DNA from: Paenibacillus sp. YYML68
GTDB taxonomy: Bacteria > Bacillota > Bacilli > Paenibacillales > NBRC-103111
Assembly (NCBI RefSeq): GCF_027923405.1
Contig: NZ_BQYI01000001.1
Location: forward strand, 4,070,501-4,134,500
Direction of reading: 5' to 3'
Length of the DNA: 64,000 nt
Position numbers and translations under genes: made by a program
Shown here: one piece after another, positions 9,420 to 18,100 of the stretch
How positions within the stretch are numbered: the first letter of the stretch is position 1
Layout of the letters: each line of letters begins with the position of its first letter
Notes under the pieces: generated by a model
Told to the model about the DNA's origin: nothing
The model's input: only the letters and a program-made list of their open reading frames with translations
The model's database searches: none

Positions 9420-12236
9420 TTACGCCAGCTTCCTATACTTCTCTATCATATCCAAAAGCTGTCGCTTCTTCATCGGCTTCGTCAATACTTCCTCACAGCC
9501 AGCCTGTATACATTTGTCCAGCTCCTGCTGAACCGCATGAGCCGTTAGCGCGACGATCGGAACTGTACGGCTGCCAGACGCAGCCTCCCAAGCCCGAATG
9601 TGCCGTGTCGCCTCATAGCCGTCCATCACCGGCATCTGAATATCCATGAACACGAGATCGTACTGGCCGTTCATTCTCAGCTCCAGCGCCGTCTTCCCGT
9701 TCGAAGCATGACTGATGCGAACCGGTGTGCTCTTCACGAAGGAACGGAACAAGAGCTCATTATCTTCATTGTCCTCCGCGAGTAAAATGTGCAGCTCACG
9801 CTCAGAGGACGTCTGCTCCTCAATCGTCACGCTTGCCACTTGGAGAGCCGCGCTGCGCTTCGTGAACAGCTCCATGATCATATCATTCAGCTTCTGCCGC
9901 TTAATCGGCTTCATCACGTAGGAATCGATCCCCAGCTCCCTGCAGCGCTGCTGTCCGCCCGGCTGGTCATCCGAGCTCAGCATCATGACCGCCGCCTGCC
10001 CGAGCAACGATTGCCCGTTCAGCGCATGAATCGTATCGAAGCCGCTCTGTCCCGGCATCTTACTGTCCATCAGGACGAGCGCGTAAGAGGAGCCTGTCTC
10101 GGCTGCTCTGCGCATCGTTGCGATCGCTTCTTCGCCGCTGGCCGCCTCGTCGATGACCATGCCGCTCTGCTCCAGCATCATGCGCAGCACGACTCGGTGC
10201 ATCGCATTGTCGTCGACAATCAGTACAGACAATCCGGGCAGCTTAGGTGACACTGTCCGCTTCCAGCCCTTGCCCCCTCTTCCCTTCTGAAGAGGCACTG
10301 TGAAGAAGAACGTGCTGCCTAGCCCCTCCATGCTATCGACACAGATGGTGCCTCCCATTTGCTCGATGATTTTCTGGGAGATCGCAAGACCAAGACCTGT
10401 TCCTCCATACCTACGGGTCGTCGACGTATTCGCTTGCGCGAAGCGGCCGAAGATCGCCTCCAGCTTATCCGCCGCAATACCGATACCGGTATCACGAACA
10501 GCGAACAGCAGCATATCGGGCGCCGACTGCTTGCAGGAGATGACGACCTCCCCATGATCGGTGAACTTAATCGCATTGCCGACGAGATTGAACAGCACCT
10601 GCTGCAGCCGTCCAGGGTCTCCGATTAATGAGGTGAGCTCAGCATCGATCGGCTCGAAGATGAGATCAAGACCCTTGGCATGCGCGCGTACCGCCAGCAC
10701 ATCGGTCGTCTTCTCCAGCAGCTCCTCCAGGTCGAATTCGATCTGCTCCAGATGCATATAACCCGCTTCAATTTTCGAAAAGTCGAGAATATCGTTAATG
10801 ACGGTCAGCAGCGTATCACCGGCGCGGCGGAACGTGTCTACATACATGCGCTGCTCCTCGTTAAGCGGTGTCTCACTGAGCAGCTCCGACATCCCGATAA
10901 TGGCATTCATCGGCGTTCGAATCTCATGACTCATGCTGGCGAGAAACTCGCTCTTCGACTGACTGGCCTCCTCGGCCTTCCGCTTCGCCTCCAGCAGCTC
11001 CTCCGACGCCTGCTTCAATGCTGTAATGTCTCGCGCCAATCCGAATATACCGGTCACTTGTCCAGCGATGATAATTGGAATACTTCTAAGATCAAGCATG
11101 ATACGTGCCCCGCTCTTATGGTAGATAACCAGCTCGTAATGGTCAGGCTTACCGTGCAGCGAGGTCATGAACGATTGCTGTGCCTTCGGCAGATCGTCTA
11201 TACATACAAGTAATGAGAACGGCTTGCCGAGCAGCTCGTTCTCCGCATAGCCGGAGATCTGCTCCCCCTTCGGGCTGACGCTCGTGAAGCAGCCCGCAAG
11301 GTTCAGCGAGAACACGCCGTCATAGTTATGGGTGAACAACGACTTATAGCGCTGCTCGTGCTCGATTGATTTCTCATACAGCGTCGCATTCCGGTTGAAC
11401 ATCCGCGTGAACTCATAGATGAGTGCGCCGAGCACGATGTTGGAGCAGATGAAGCTGTTCCACTTCGCCGCATACCAGCCAAGTGAGTAGCGCGACGCAG
11501 ACGCCAGCGTCACAATGACGTCGAGCAGCCCCGCCAGCAGCGCCACCGCGAGCCACAGCTGGATCGTCTTGTCCTTCATCCCGCTGCGCCAGAAGGCAAT
11601 CAGCCCTAGCGCATGAATGGCAATCAGCACGGGCTCAGCCAAGTCCATTAGGAACGGTGTGAATTGACCATTGATCAGTAGCGGTGGCAGCGAATCGTGG
11701 TAGCGCGTCACCATCAGCGTGAACAGACTAGCGAGAGCGACAGTACCGAGCAGACCTGTCCACCCCCACCTGACCGTCGCTGCCTTCGACAGCACGAGCT
11801 CCGGCCGATTCATATGGAAGATGAAGTAGCCGAGCAGTCCTAACGGGAACATCCCGTGCGATACGACCCACAGCCACACCGACGACTGCCCGCCTGGATG
11901 CAGCAGCCCGGAGTCGGACACTACATTCGGGAAGCCCGCCAGGAACGGGATGTTGATGATTCCCGCGAACAAGTAAGTCAGCGTCAGCACCAGCAGCGCC
12001 GGCTTGCGTACGAGCGTATAGTGTCTATGAAAAATAAACGCCGTCAACAAATCGAAGCAAATGACCGGCGCGATGACGAGCGGCATAAAGCCGTTCACCT
12101 GCGGCAACGGCACATCGGCAAATACAAAGGCCACTGCCGAGATCAGGGTCAGCAGCAAGGAGACGATGACGACGACCCTCCGCTGCCCGGACGTGCTGCT
12201 CAAGTCGAGCAGATCATATTTTATATATTTTTCCAT
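9420..12236 (-). CDS. Hybrid sensor histidine kinase (membrane sensor, PAS, HisKA, HATPase, two REC)
   Basis: A 938-residue hybrid kinase. Residues 1 to about 255 contain roughly eight membrane helices resembling a MASE-type integral sensor (MASE4-like, uncertain). A PAS domain follows (about 285-400), then HisKA with phospho-His437 in SMSHEIRTPMN, an HATPase domain with LVGNAIKFT, DTGIGI and GGTGLGL boxes, and two receiver domains with the phosphoacceptor Asp in VLMDSKMPG and VFMDIQMPV. The signal is unknown; the membrane region suggests a small hydrophobic or membrane-state cue. The HPt gene follows after 49 bases and the GGDEF gene after that, so the whole relay is encoded together. ATG 12236 was chosen over 12269, where the extra residues look unlike the family. 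Its ribosome-binding site is weak. Confidence 0.93.
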   Translation of the reverse strand: MEKYIKYDLLDLSSTSGQRRVVVIVSLLLTLISAVAFVFADVPLPQVNGFMPLVIAPVICFDLLTAFIFHRHYTLVRKPALLVLTLTYLFAGIINIPFLAGFPNVVSDSGLLHPGGQSSVWLWVVSHGMFPLGLLGYFIFHMNRPELVLSKAATVRWGWTGLLGTVALASLFTLMVTRYHDSLPPLLINGQFTPFLMDLAEPVLIAIHALGLIAFWRSGMKDKTIQLWLAVALLAGLLDVIVTLASASRYSLGWYAAKWNSFICSNIVLGALIYEFTRMFNRNATLYEKSIEHEQRYKSLFTHNYDGVFSLNLAGCFTSVSPKGEQISGYAENELLGKPFSLLVCIDDLPKAQQSFMTSLHGKPDHYELVIYHKSGARIMLDLRSIPIIIAGQVTGIFGLARDITALKQASEELLEAKRKAEEASQSKSEFLASMSHEIRTPMNAIIGMSELLSETPLNEEQRMYVDTFRRAGDTLLTVINDILDFSKIEAGYMHLEQIEFDLEELLEKTTDVLAVRAHAKGLDLIFEPIDAELTSLIGDPGRLQQVLFNLVGNAIKFTDHGEVVISCKQSAPDMLLFAVRDTGIGIAADKLEAIFGRFAQANTSTTRRYGGTGLGLAISQKIIEQMGGTICVDSMEGLGSTFFFTVPLQKGRGGKGWKRTVSPKLPGLSVLIVDDNAMHRVVLRMMLEQSGMVIDEAASGEEAIATMRRAAETGSSYALVLMDSKMPGQSGFDTIHALNGQSLLGQAAVMMLSSDDQPGGQQRCRELGIDSYVMKPIKRQKLNDMIMELFTKRSAALQVASVTIEEQTSSERELHILLAEDNEDNELLFRSFVKSTPVRISHASNGKTALELRMNGQYDLVFMDIQMPVMDGYEATRHIRAWEAASGSRTVPIVALTAHAVQQELDKCIQAGCEEVLTKPMKKRQLLDMIEKYRKLA

Positions 12237-12328
12237 TGGGATCACGCTACTTTCTGCCGTTGCACACACGTTCCTTAGTAAAGCAATCGTATCAAGACGA
12301 TTTTAGGAAAGTGTTAGCTCTACTCTAT

Positions 12329-12356
12329 ATTTCGACAGAAATCTACAAGTATTTTA
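12329..12356 (-). promoter_or_regulatory. Candidate sigma-D-type promoter with embedded 0A box, upstream of hybrid kinase
   Basis: On the minus strand TAAA (12353-12356), a 16-base spacer and GTCGAAAT (12329-12336) match the motility sigma factor consensus TAAA-N15-GCCGATAT at 10 of 12 positions. The -10 region also contains TGTCGAA, a perfect Spo0A box. It lies about 95 bases before the kinase start. Either reading is a prediction. Confidence 0.4.
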
Positions 12357-12375
12357 GTGGTTTTTAATGTGGGGC

Positions 12376-12452
12376 ACAAAAAAGAGACCCGCCAACGGGG
12401 CGGGTCTTAAGGTGTATATATTAAAAAGGGGGTCTTGCTAATTAATATACAC
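12376..12452 (-). ncRNA. Candidate small RNA or leader/attenuator with C-rich loop and strong terminator
   Basis: On the minus strand, a stem GGTGTATATTAA/TTAATATATACACC displays a loop containing AAGACCCCC and five T. It is followed directly by a strong intrinsic terminator: AGACCCGCC (12399-12407) with GGCGGGTCT (12385-12393), then six T (complement of 12378-12383). No gene ends here on this strand, so the terminator must end a short transcript. A TTGAAA-17-TAACAT promoter (complement of about 12459-12487) would start an RNA of roughly 75 bases. A seven-codon frame, MFPVYIN, precedes and overlaps the first stem, so a peptide-controlled attenuator for the kinase operon is the alternative. 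Confidence 0.4.
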
Positions 12453-12516
12453 CGGAAACATGTTAGAACCGTAACAGAAATATTTCAATTGTGTAACAAA
12501 TAAGAAAGCGTTGTCG

Positions 12517-12531
12517 CAGTAATGATTATCA
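12517..12531. promoter_or_regulatory. Fur/Zur-like box (weaker)
   Basis: CAGTAATGATTATCA, read on the minus strand as TGATAATCATTACTG, matches the 7-1-7 Fur consensus TGATAATNATTATCA at 12 of 15 positions. It also shares much with the Zur box. It overlaps a possible minus-strand -10 (GATAAT). Confidence 0.4.
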
Positions 12532-12589
12532 CTTTCACTTAGAATGGGCGATAACCCAAGCTACAGCGAGTATTTCATCGCAATAATAC

Positions 12590-12604
12590 TGATAATCATC
12601 ATCA
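12590..12604. promoter_or_regulatory. Fur-like box
   Basis: TGATAATCATCATCA matches the Bacillus Fur 7-1-7 consensus at all but one position. It lies 31 bases upstream of the -35 of the CDF gene, so repression of that promoter would not be by simple overlap; a minus-strand transcript could be the target instead. Confidence 0.55.
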
Positions 12605-12635
12605 AATAGGTGAAAATCGGTATCAATTAAAGTAT

Positions 12636-12664
12636 TTGCCAATATTTAAGGTTTGACATATACT
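12636..12664 (+). promoter_or_regulatory. Sigma-A promoter of the CDF gene
   Basis: TTGCCA (12636-12641) and TATACT (12659-12664) are separated by exactly 17 bases, ending 37 bases before the CDF start codon. Confidence 0.6.
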
Positions 12665-12701
12665 TTCCGTAAGAGACCTCTCTTGGAAAGGGTGTATCGA
12701 G

Positions 12702-13682
12702 ATGTACGATTATCATCATCTGCGACATCAGAAGCAGCAGACTCGCTCGAAGAAGACGTTATGGGTAACGCTGGCCCTTACTTTGTTTTTCACCATTGTC
12801 GAGGTGATCGGGGGATTGCTCTCGAATTCACTTGCCCTGCTCTCCGACTCCGCGCACATGATCTCCGACGTCTTCGCCCTCGGACTGAGCATGCTTGCGA
12901 TCTACCTCGCGTCGCGGCCGCCGAATGCCCGCTTCACGTTCGGCTACTTGCGCTTCGAGATCATCGCCTCGCTGCTGAACGGACTCGCGCTCGCCATCAT
13001 CGCCATCGGCATCTGCATCGAGGGCATTCGCCGCTTCCTGCAGCCGGAGCCGATCGACCTGCAGCTCATGCTCGTCATCGCCTCCATCGGCCTCGTCGTT
13101 AACATCGTGCTGACACTTGTGCTCAGCCGCAGCATGAAGGAAGAGGATAACTTGAATGTGAAGAGTGCGCTGTGGCATTTTATCGGAGATCTGCTCAGCT
13201 CGATCGGTGTTATTGTGTCTGCCATCATCATCTATTATTCTGGTCTGCAGTGGTTCGATCCGTTCATCAGCATCGTCATCGGGGCGATCATCTTCACCGG
13301 CGGAGCCAAAATCATCAAGGAAGCGTACCTCATCCTGATGGAATCGGTGCCGGAATGCTTCGACCTGGATGAGATTCGCCGAACCATCGGCATGGTCGAG
13401 GGCGTCGAGGACGTGCATGACATGCACCTGTGGGCAGTATCGACCGATCACTATTCGTTAACGGCGCACGTCTTCATGAATGAGAACGCCGATGCGCTGC
13501 GCATCATCTACGACATTAACGAGACGCTGAAGGCACGCTTCGGCATCGTCCATGCGGCCGTTCAGCTCGAGCATGCACGCATTCATCCGCATGGAGAGTA
13601 CGGCGAGCAGTTTCTGGACCGGGTAGAGACTGACGGCAGCTCTCAGCACGCGCACACGCAAGCACACACCTTCCACAGCTGA
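12702..13682 (+). CDS. Cation diffusion facilitator (CzcD/ZitB-type metal efflux)
   Basis: A 326-residue proton-coupled efflux transporter for Zn2+ or another divalent metal. Six membrane helices fill about residues 20-215. The metal site is visible as SDSAHMISD in helix 2 and HFIGDLLSS in helix 5, the two-fold HxxxD pattern of zinc-type CDF proteins. The C-terminal cytoplasmic domain runs from about 220, and the tail is rich in His (HAHTQAHTFHS), as is the N-terminus (MYDYHHLRH), consistent with metal binding. The start follows an AAAGG site. Fur-like boxes upstream raise the possibility of iron-linked control, unusual for CzcD. It stands alone, ending at a bidirectional terminator. Confidence 0.92.
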   Translation: MYDYHHLRHQKQQTRSKKTLWVTLALTLFFTIVEVIGGLLSNSLALLSDSAHMISDVFALGLSMLAIYLASRPPNARFTFGYLRFEIIASLLNGLALAIIAIGICIEGIRRFLQPEPIDLQLMLVIASIGLVVNIVLTLVLSRSMKEEDNLNVKSALWHFIGDLLSSIGVIVSAIIIYYSGLQWFDPFISIVIGAIIFTGGAKIIKEAYLILMESVPECFDLDEIRRTIGMVEGVEDVHDMHLWAVSTDHYSLTAHVFMNENADALRIIYDINETLKARFGIVHAAVQLEHARIHPHGEYGEQFLDRVETDGSSQHAHTQAHTFHS

Positions 13683-13736
13683 CCTAAGCGCAACTAGTAC
13701 ACGGCCCCCTAATATCATACCCGTCGATAAATAACG

Positions 13737-13787
13737 AAAAGAGCCTTCCTCCTTCAGCTGTCAGCAGCTATGGAGATAGGCTCTTCG
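13737..13787. terminator. Bidirectional terminator between CDF and LacI genes
   Basis: AAGAGCC (13739-13745) pairs with GGCTCTT (13779-13785), and the stem extends inward through TTCCTCC/GGAGATA with mismatches. A short A-run on the left and TTCGTT on the right let it serve both convergent genes. Confidence 0.65.
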
Positions 13788-14864
13788 TTATGTGCCAGTT
13801 GAAGCACGGGCAATCAGCTTCAGCGGTATTTGCACCTCATAGCCATCCCGTGCCAGCTTCGCCTCATACTCGGCTGGGAACCGGTTCAGGTGTGTCGTAT
13901 CACCCAGCGCCTTCAACATAAGCAGCATCGTCAGCTCTGCCTGCAGCGTGTACGGAATGTCAAGCGTTGACAGCGTCGGATGACCGAGGAGTGAGACTGG
14001 ATCATTGTTAATGCCGATCACGCAGTAATCGCCAGGCACCTTCCGTCCTCGCCGCAGCAGCGCCGACATGAAGGACATCGTGATGAAGTCATCGAAGCCG
14101 AGCACCCCTACAGGGCCGCCTACGTGGCTCTCACTGACAAGCGCCTCCACATCATCGACCGTCTGCTCCATCGAAGGGTACAAGTGCGTATCGAAGATTC
14201 CGGTCAAGAGCGGCTCCTCTAGCTTGCTTAAGCCATTGTTGAAGCCGATTCTTCGCTGCTGATCGGTAGCATACAAGGCAGAATTCCCTAAATACATGAT
14301 CCTCCGACAGCCGCGCTCATACAAGCACCGCACCGCCTCCTCGCAACCGACGACGAAGTCCAGATTGACCGCACCTTCGGCAAAATCTGTCGGCCATCCC
14401 CATGCGTTAAACAGCACAAGCGGCGTCCCCTCGCCAACGAGATGACGAGTCGCCTCCTGCGACATCGCAAGACCGTGACTGATCAAGCCGTCCACCCGTC
14501 GCTGCAGCAGCACATCCAGATGCCGCTTCTCGATCTCAGGATCAAAGCCAGCCGCTGAGAACACAGACAGATGGTAGCCGTAAGTGTGAGCCGTGCGCTG
14601 CATCTCCTCAGCGAATCGCCCGTGATAGCCGCCGAAGCTTGGCACGAGCATGCCGAGCTCGTACGACTTCTGCCTGCTCAAGTTGGCCGCCATCACATTG
14701 CGGCGATAGCCTAGCTCCTCCGCCGCCTGCTCGACCTTGCGGATCGTCTCCTGTGACATCGGCACGTTACGACGATTTAACACATTAGATACTGTTGCTA
14801 TAGAAACGCCGGCCGCCGCGGCGAGATCAACGATCGTAACTTGCCGTTTTTTTCGCATCATCAT
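13788..14864 (-). CDS. LacI-family transcriptional regulator
   Basis: A 358-residue repressor-type protein. The N-terminal helix-turn-helix with hinge reads TIVDLAAAAGVSIATVSNV at about residues 8-27, followed by a periplasmic-binding-like effector domain to the end. The start is one of three adjacent ATGs; 14864 follows GAGAGGAAG. No sugar transporter or catabolic gene is adjacent, so the target is unknown. A near-palindrome about 55 bases upstream could be its own operator. Confidence 0.9.
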   Translation of the reverse strand: MMMRKKRQVTIVDLAAAAGVSIATVSNVLNRRNVPMSQETIRKVEQAAEELGYRRNVMAANLSRQKSYELGMLVPSFGGYHGRFAEEMQRTAHTYGYHLSVFSAAGFDPEIEKRHLDVLLQRRVDGLISHGLAMSQEATRHLVGEGTPLVLFNAWGWPTDFAEGAVNLDFVVGCEEAVRCLYERGCRRIMYLGNSALYATDQQRRIGFNNGLSKLEEPLLTGIFDTHLYPSMEQTVDDVEALVSESHVGGPVGVLGFDDFITMSFMSALLRRGRKVPGDYCVIGINNDPVSLLGHPTLSTLDIPYTLQAELTMLLMLKALGDTTHLNRFPAEYEAKLARDGYEVQIPLKLIARASTGT

Positions 14865-14919
14865 TGTGACTTCCTCTCCAATACCCACTATGCTAAATTA
14901 CGTCTAATCGATTTATTCT

Positions 14920-14933
14920 AACCGTATACGTTT
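14920..14933. promoter_or_regulatory. Candidate LacI-type operator
   Basis: AACCGTATACGTTT contains the perfect palindrome CGTATACG (14923-14930) and has the central CG and flanking A/T typical of LacI-family operators. It lies 56 bases upstream of the LacI gene start, suggesting autoregulation. Confidence 0.4.
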
Positions 14934-15042
14934 ATCACCGTCAATGCTTAGCACAAGCGAGCGCTGCTATCGCGTGATGACATTCTTCAGATGGAACACT
15001 GACCTCTTTGCGGAGCCCGCATTCTGAGACAATCATAGCGCC

Positions 15043-15089
15043 AAAAAACGGCAGTTTCGCAACAGAGATAATTCTGTTCCGAACTGCCG
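15043..15089 (-). terminator. Intrinsic terminator of the SLH protein gene
   Basis: CGGCAGTTTCGCAACAG (15049-15065) pairs with CTGTTCCGAACTGCCG (15074-15089) with two internal mismatches. The minus strand then continues into six T (complement of 15043-15048). It lies 35 bases past the stop codon. Confidence 0.85.
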
Positions 15090-15124
15090 CTTATCTGTCA
15101 TCCAACCGGACTTACTGGCTCATA

Positions 15125-18100
15125 CTAAATGAGCCCGGACCGTACCAACAGCTTCTGGATAATTGTCGCCATCTCTGCTCGAGTCATATAAGCTCCTGGA
15201 GCAAGCATTTGGTCACTGCGCCCATTAATAAGTGCTGCAAGAAGATTCTGTTCTACACTGCGCTTGGCCCAGTCTGAAACCTCTGCCGAATCCACATAAG
15301 ATTGCAATAAGTCGTTCGTCGGCGGTTTCGCCGACAACCGGGTAAGCTTCATCGCTTCTGCTACGATAACCATCGCTTGTTCCCTCGTTATTTTGTCATT
15401 AGGGCGGAACGTTCCATCTTCATATCCGCTAATTAACGAGTACTCAGCTGCCGTGCTAACAGTGTTGTAGTACCAATCTGTTATGTTGACATCTTTATAT
15501 GAGATATTTCCCTTAGTCACTCTTAGACCCAAGCCACGAACAACGATGGAAATAAATTCAGCTCTGGTAATTTCCCGATCAGGAGTGAACAAGCTATCCC
15601 CTGTCCCTTCAACCACCATACGCGAGGCCATATTGTTAATCGCCTTCTCAGCCCAATGATTCGAGGCATCTTTGAATTGCAGTGGCTTCCATATGACGGA
15701 GTAAGTACTGTTAGTCAAGCTGTTGATTTGAGCGTACCATTTACCGTCCACCTGAACAATTTTGGTTGGCACATGGCGAACAGTTCCATCCGGTTCAACG
15801 ACAACGCCTGTTGTGATCTTATCCGCTCCTACTCCTTCTGGAATAGCAATCGTCCTTTCAACGTAGGCATTGAATGTAGATACCTCCACTGTCGTCCCCT
15901 CGCTGACAGCTTTCACCTTGAAACTGATCGGAGGCGCAACCAAAGTAAAGGATTCCTTGGCGGCCGCGTTCTCGACCAATCTCTGCACAGCCGGGGTTGG
16001 TGCTGCTACTTCAATCTGCACTCTAATGTTCTGAAGAGCTATCAATCTGCCAAGCTGTCTGGAGATCGAGTCGATATTAACTTGCTCAGCTGGTAAGGTG
16101 TAGGTAGCTCTGTCCGTCTTGATTTCAAGAACCGCTTCTTTAGATTCCATGATTTTAACCATTTGACCGGAAAGTTCACCTACAACAACGTCTGCCTTTC
16201 CACTCACTGGAATCGTTACGACTGTCCGCTGGCCTTCAGCTGCGAGCTTACTTTCCAGCTTGCCCTGATCAACCCGTATGGTAGTAACGACCTGGTCGTT
16301 CACAACACTCGTCGTTAATGTTCCCGCCTCTTCGAGCTTGCCATTAACTATCACTTGGACTGCTGTCTCCCTATTCTCAGGAGCCGCAGGCGAACTGTCG
16401 CTCTCCGGAGCCATTGGAATCACAGCATTGGATTCAGCGGAAGGGGCACTCTTCCCTGCTTGGTTAACCGCTCTAACAGTAAACGTATATCTAGTTCCGT
16501 AAGCTAAGTCTTTAATCTTGATCGGGCTTGACGTGTCCGTTACTGCAACACCGCCTTCCGAAGAGGTCACTTCGTACGACGTAATCGAGCTTCCTCCATC
16601 ATTCACAGGTGCTGTGAATGTTATCGTCGCCACTCTGTCCGAGAGAGCTGCGGATATATTCGTCGGCTGCCCTGGTACGGTTATGGGCATTGCACTCACT
16701 TCATTAGATACGGCACTGTCTCCTCCAGCATTGACCGCTCTAATTACGAAGTAATACGTTACTCCATTTTGCAGTCCAGATGACTCATAGCTGTAGACGG
16801 ATTCGTTAACGGTGGACAGCTCTGATCCGTACGTACCGGACGTTTCACTCCTGAATATTTTGTAGCCCGTCGAGCTTGCTACTGGCTCCCAGCTCAACGT
16901 CACTTTACCGTCCCCAACTGACTCCAGCTTAGCAAGTGGGGCTCCAGGGTTCGGAATTTGATCCCGGGTCACCGTCACGGTATACGTCTTCGTCGCTCCG
17001 TTCTCCGCGGTCACTACCGTGCTGATGGTATTGCTGCCCACGCTCAGCGCGACAGCTCCGCTCGCTTGGCCGCTCGTCACAGTCGTACCGTTCACCGTCA
17101 CCGTCGCTGTGCTATCGCTCACTGTCGGCGTTACCGTGAGGCTGTATACATTGTTTGACACATTGGCTGTATAACTCGTGGTGCCGCTCACGAACGTCGG
17201 GCTCAATGTTCCGGCGGACAGCGTCATGCCGCTCAAGTCTGCGTTGCTTGCTGCTTCTCTCGTCACCGTCACGGTATACGTCTTCGTCGCTCCGCTCTGC
17301 GCGGTCACTACCGTGCTGATGGTATTGCTGCCCACGCTCAGCGCGACAGCTCCGCTCGCTTGGCCGCTCGTCACAGTCGTACCGTTCACCGTCACCGTCG
17401 CTGTGCTATCGCTCACTGTCGGCGTTACCGTGAGGCTGTATACATTGTTTGACACATTGGCTGTGTAACTCGTGGTGCCGCTCGCGAACGTCGGGCTCAG
17501 TGCTCCGGCGGACAGCGTCATGCCGCTCAAGTCTGCGTTGCTTGCTGCTTCTCTCGTCACCGTCACGGTATACGTCTTCGTCGCTCCGCTCTGCGCGGTC
17601 ACTACCGTGCTGATCGTGTTGCTGCCTACGCTCAGCGCGATAGCTCCGCTCGCTTGGCCGCTCGTCACAGTCGCACCGTTCACCTTCACCGTTGCTATGC
17701 TGTCGCTCGCCGTCGGCGTTACCGTGAGGCTCGTTACGTTATTCGCCACGCTAGCTGTGTAACTCGTGGTGCCGCTCGCGAACGTCGGGCTCAGTGCTCC
17801 GGCGGACAGCGTCATGCCGCTCAAGTCTGCGTTGCTTGCTGCTTCTCTCGTCACCTGCACGGTATACGTCTTCGTCGCTCCGCTCTGCGCGGTCACTACC
17901 GTGCTGATCGTGTTGCTGCCTACGCTCAGCGCGATAGCTCCGCTCGCTTGGCCGCTCGTCACAGTCGCACCGTTCACCGCCACCGTTGCTGTGCTGTCGC
18001 TCGCCGTCGGCGTTACCGTGAGGCTCGTTACGTTATTCGCCACGCTAGCTGTGTAACTCGTGGTGCCGCTCGCGAACGTCGGGCTCAGTGCTCCGGCGGA

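Noticed and set aside
12418..12444. MFPVYIN seven-codon frame as a genuine gene
   Set aside because: No ribosome-binding site is visible and seven codons can occur by chance. It is kept only as an alternative in the small RNA/attenuator finding.
12828..13451. A 207-codon minus-strand frame opposite the CDF gene
   Set aside because: Asp/His/Arg-rich shadow translation of a strongly conserved membrane protein gene; no start signals.
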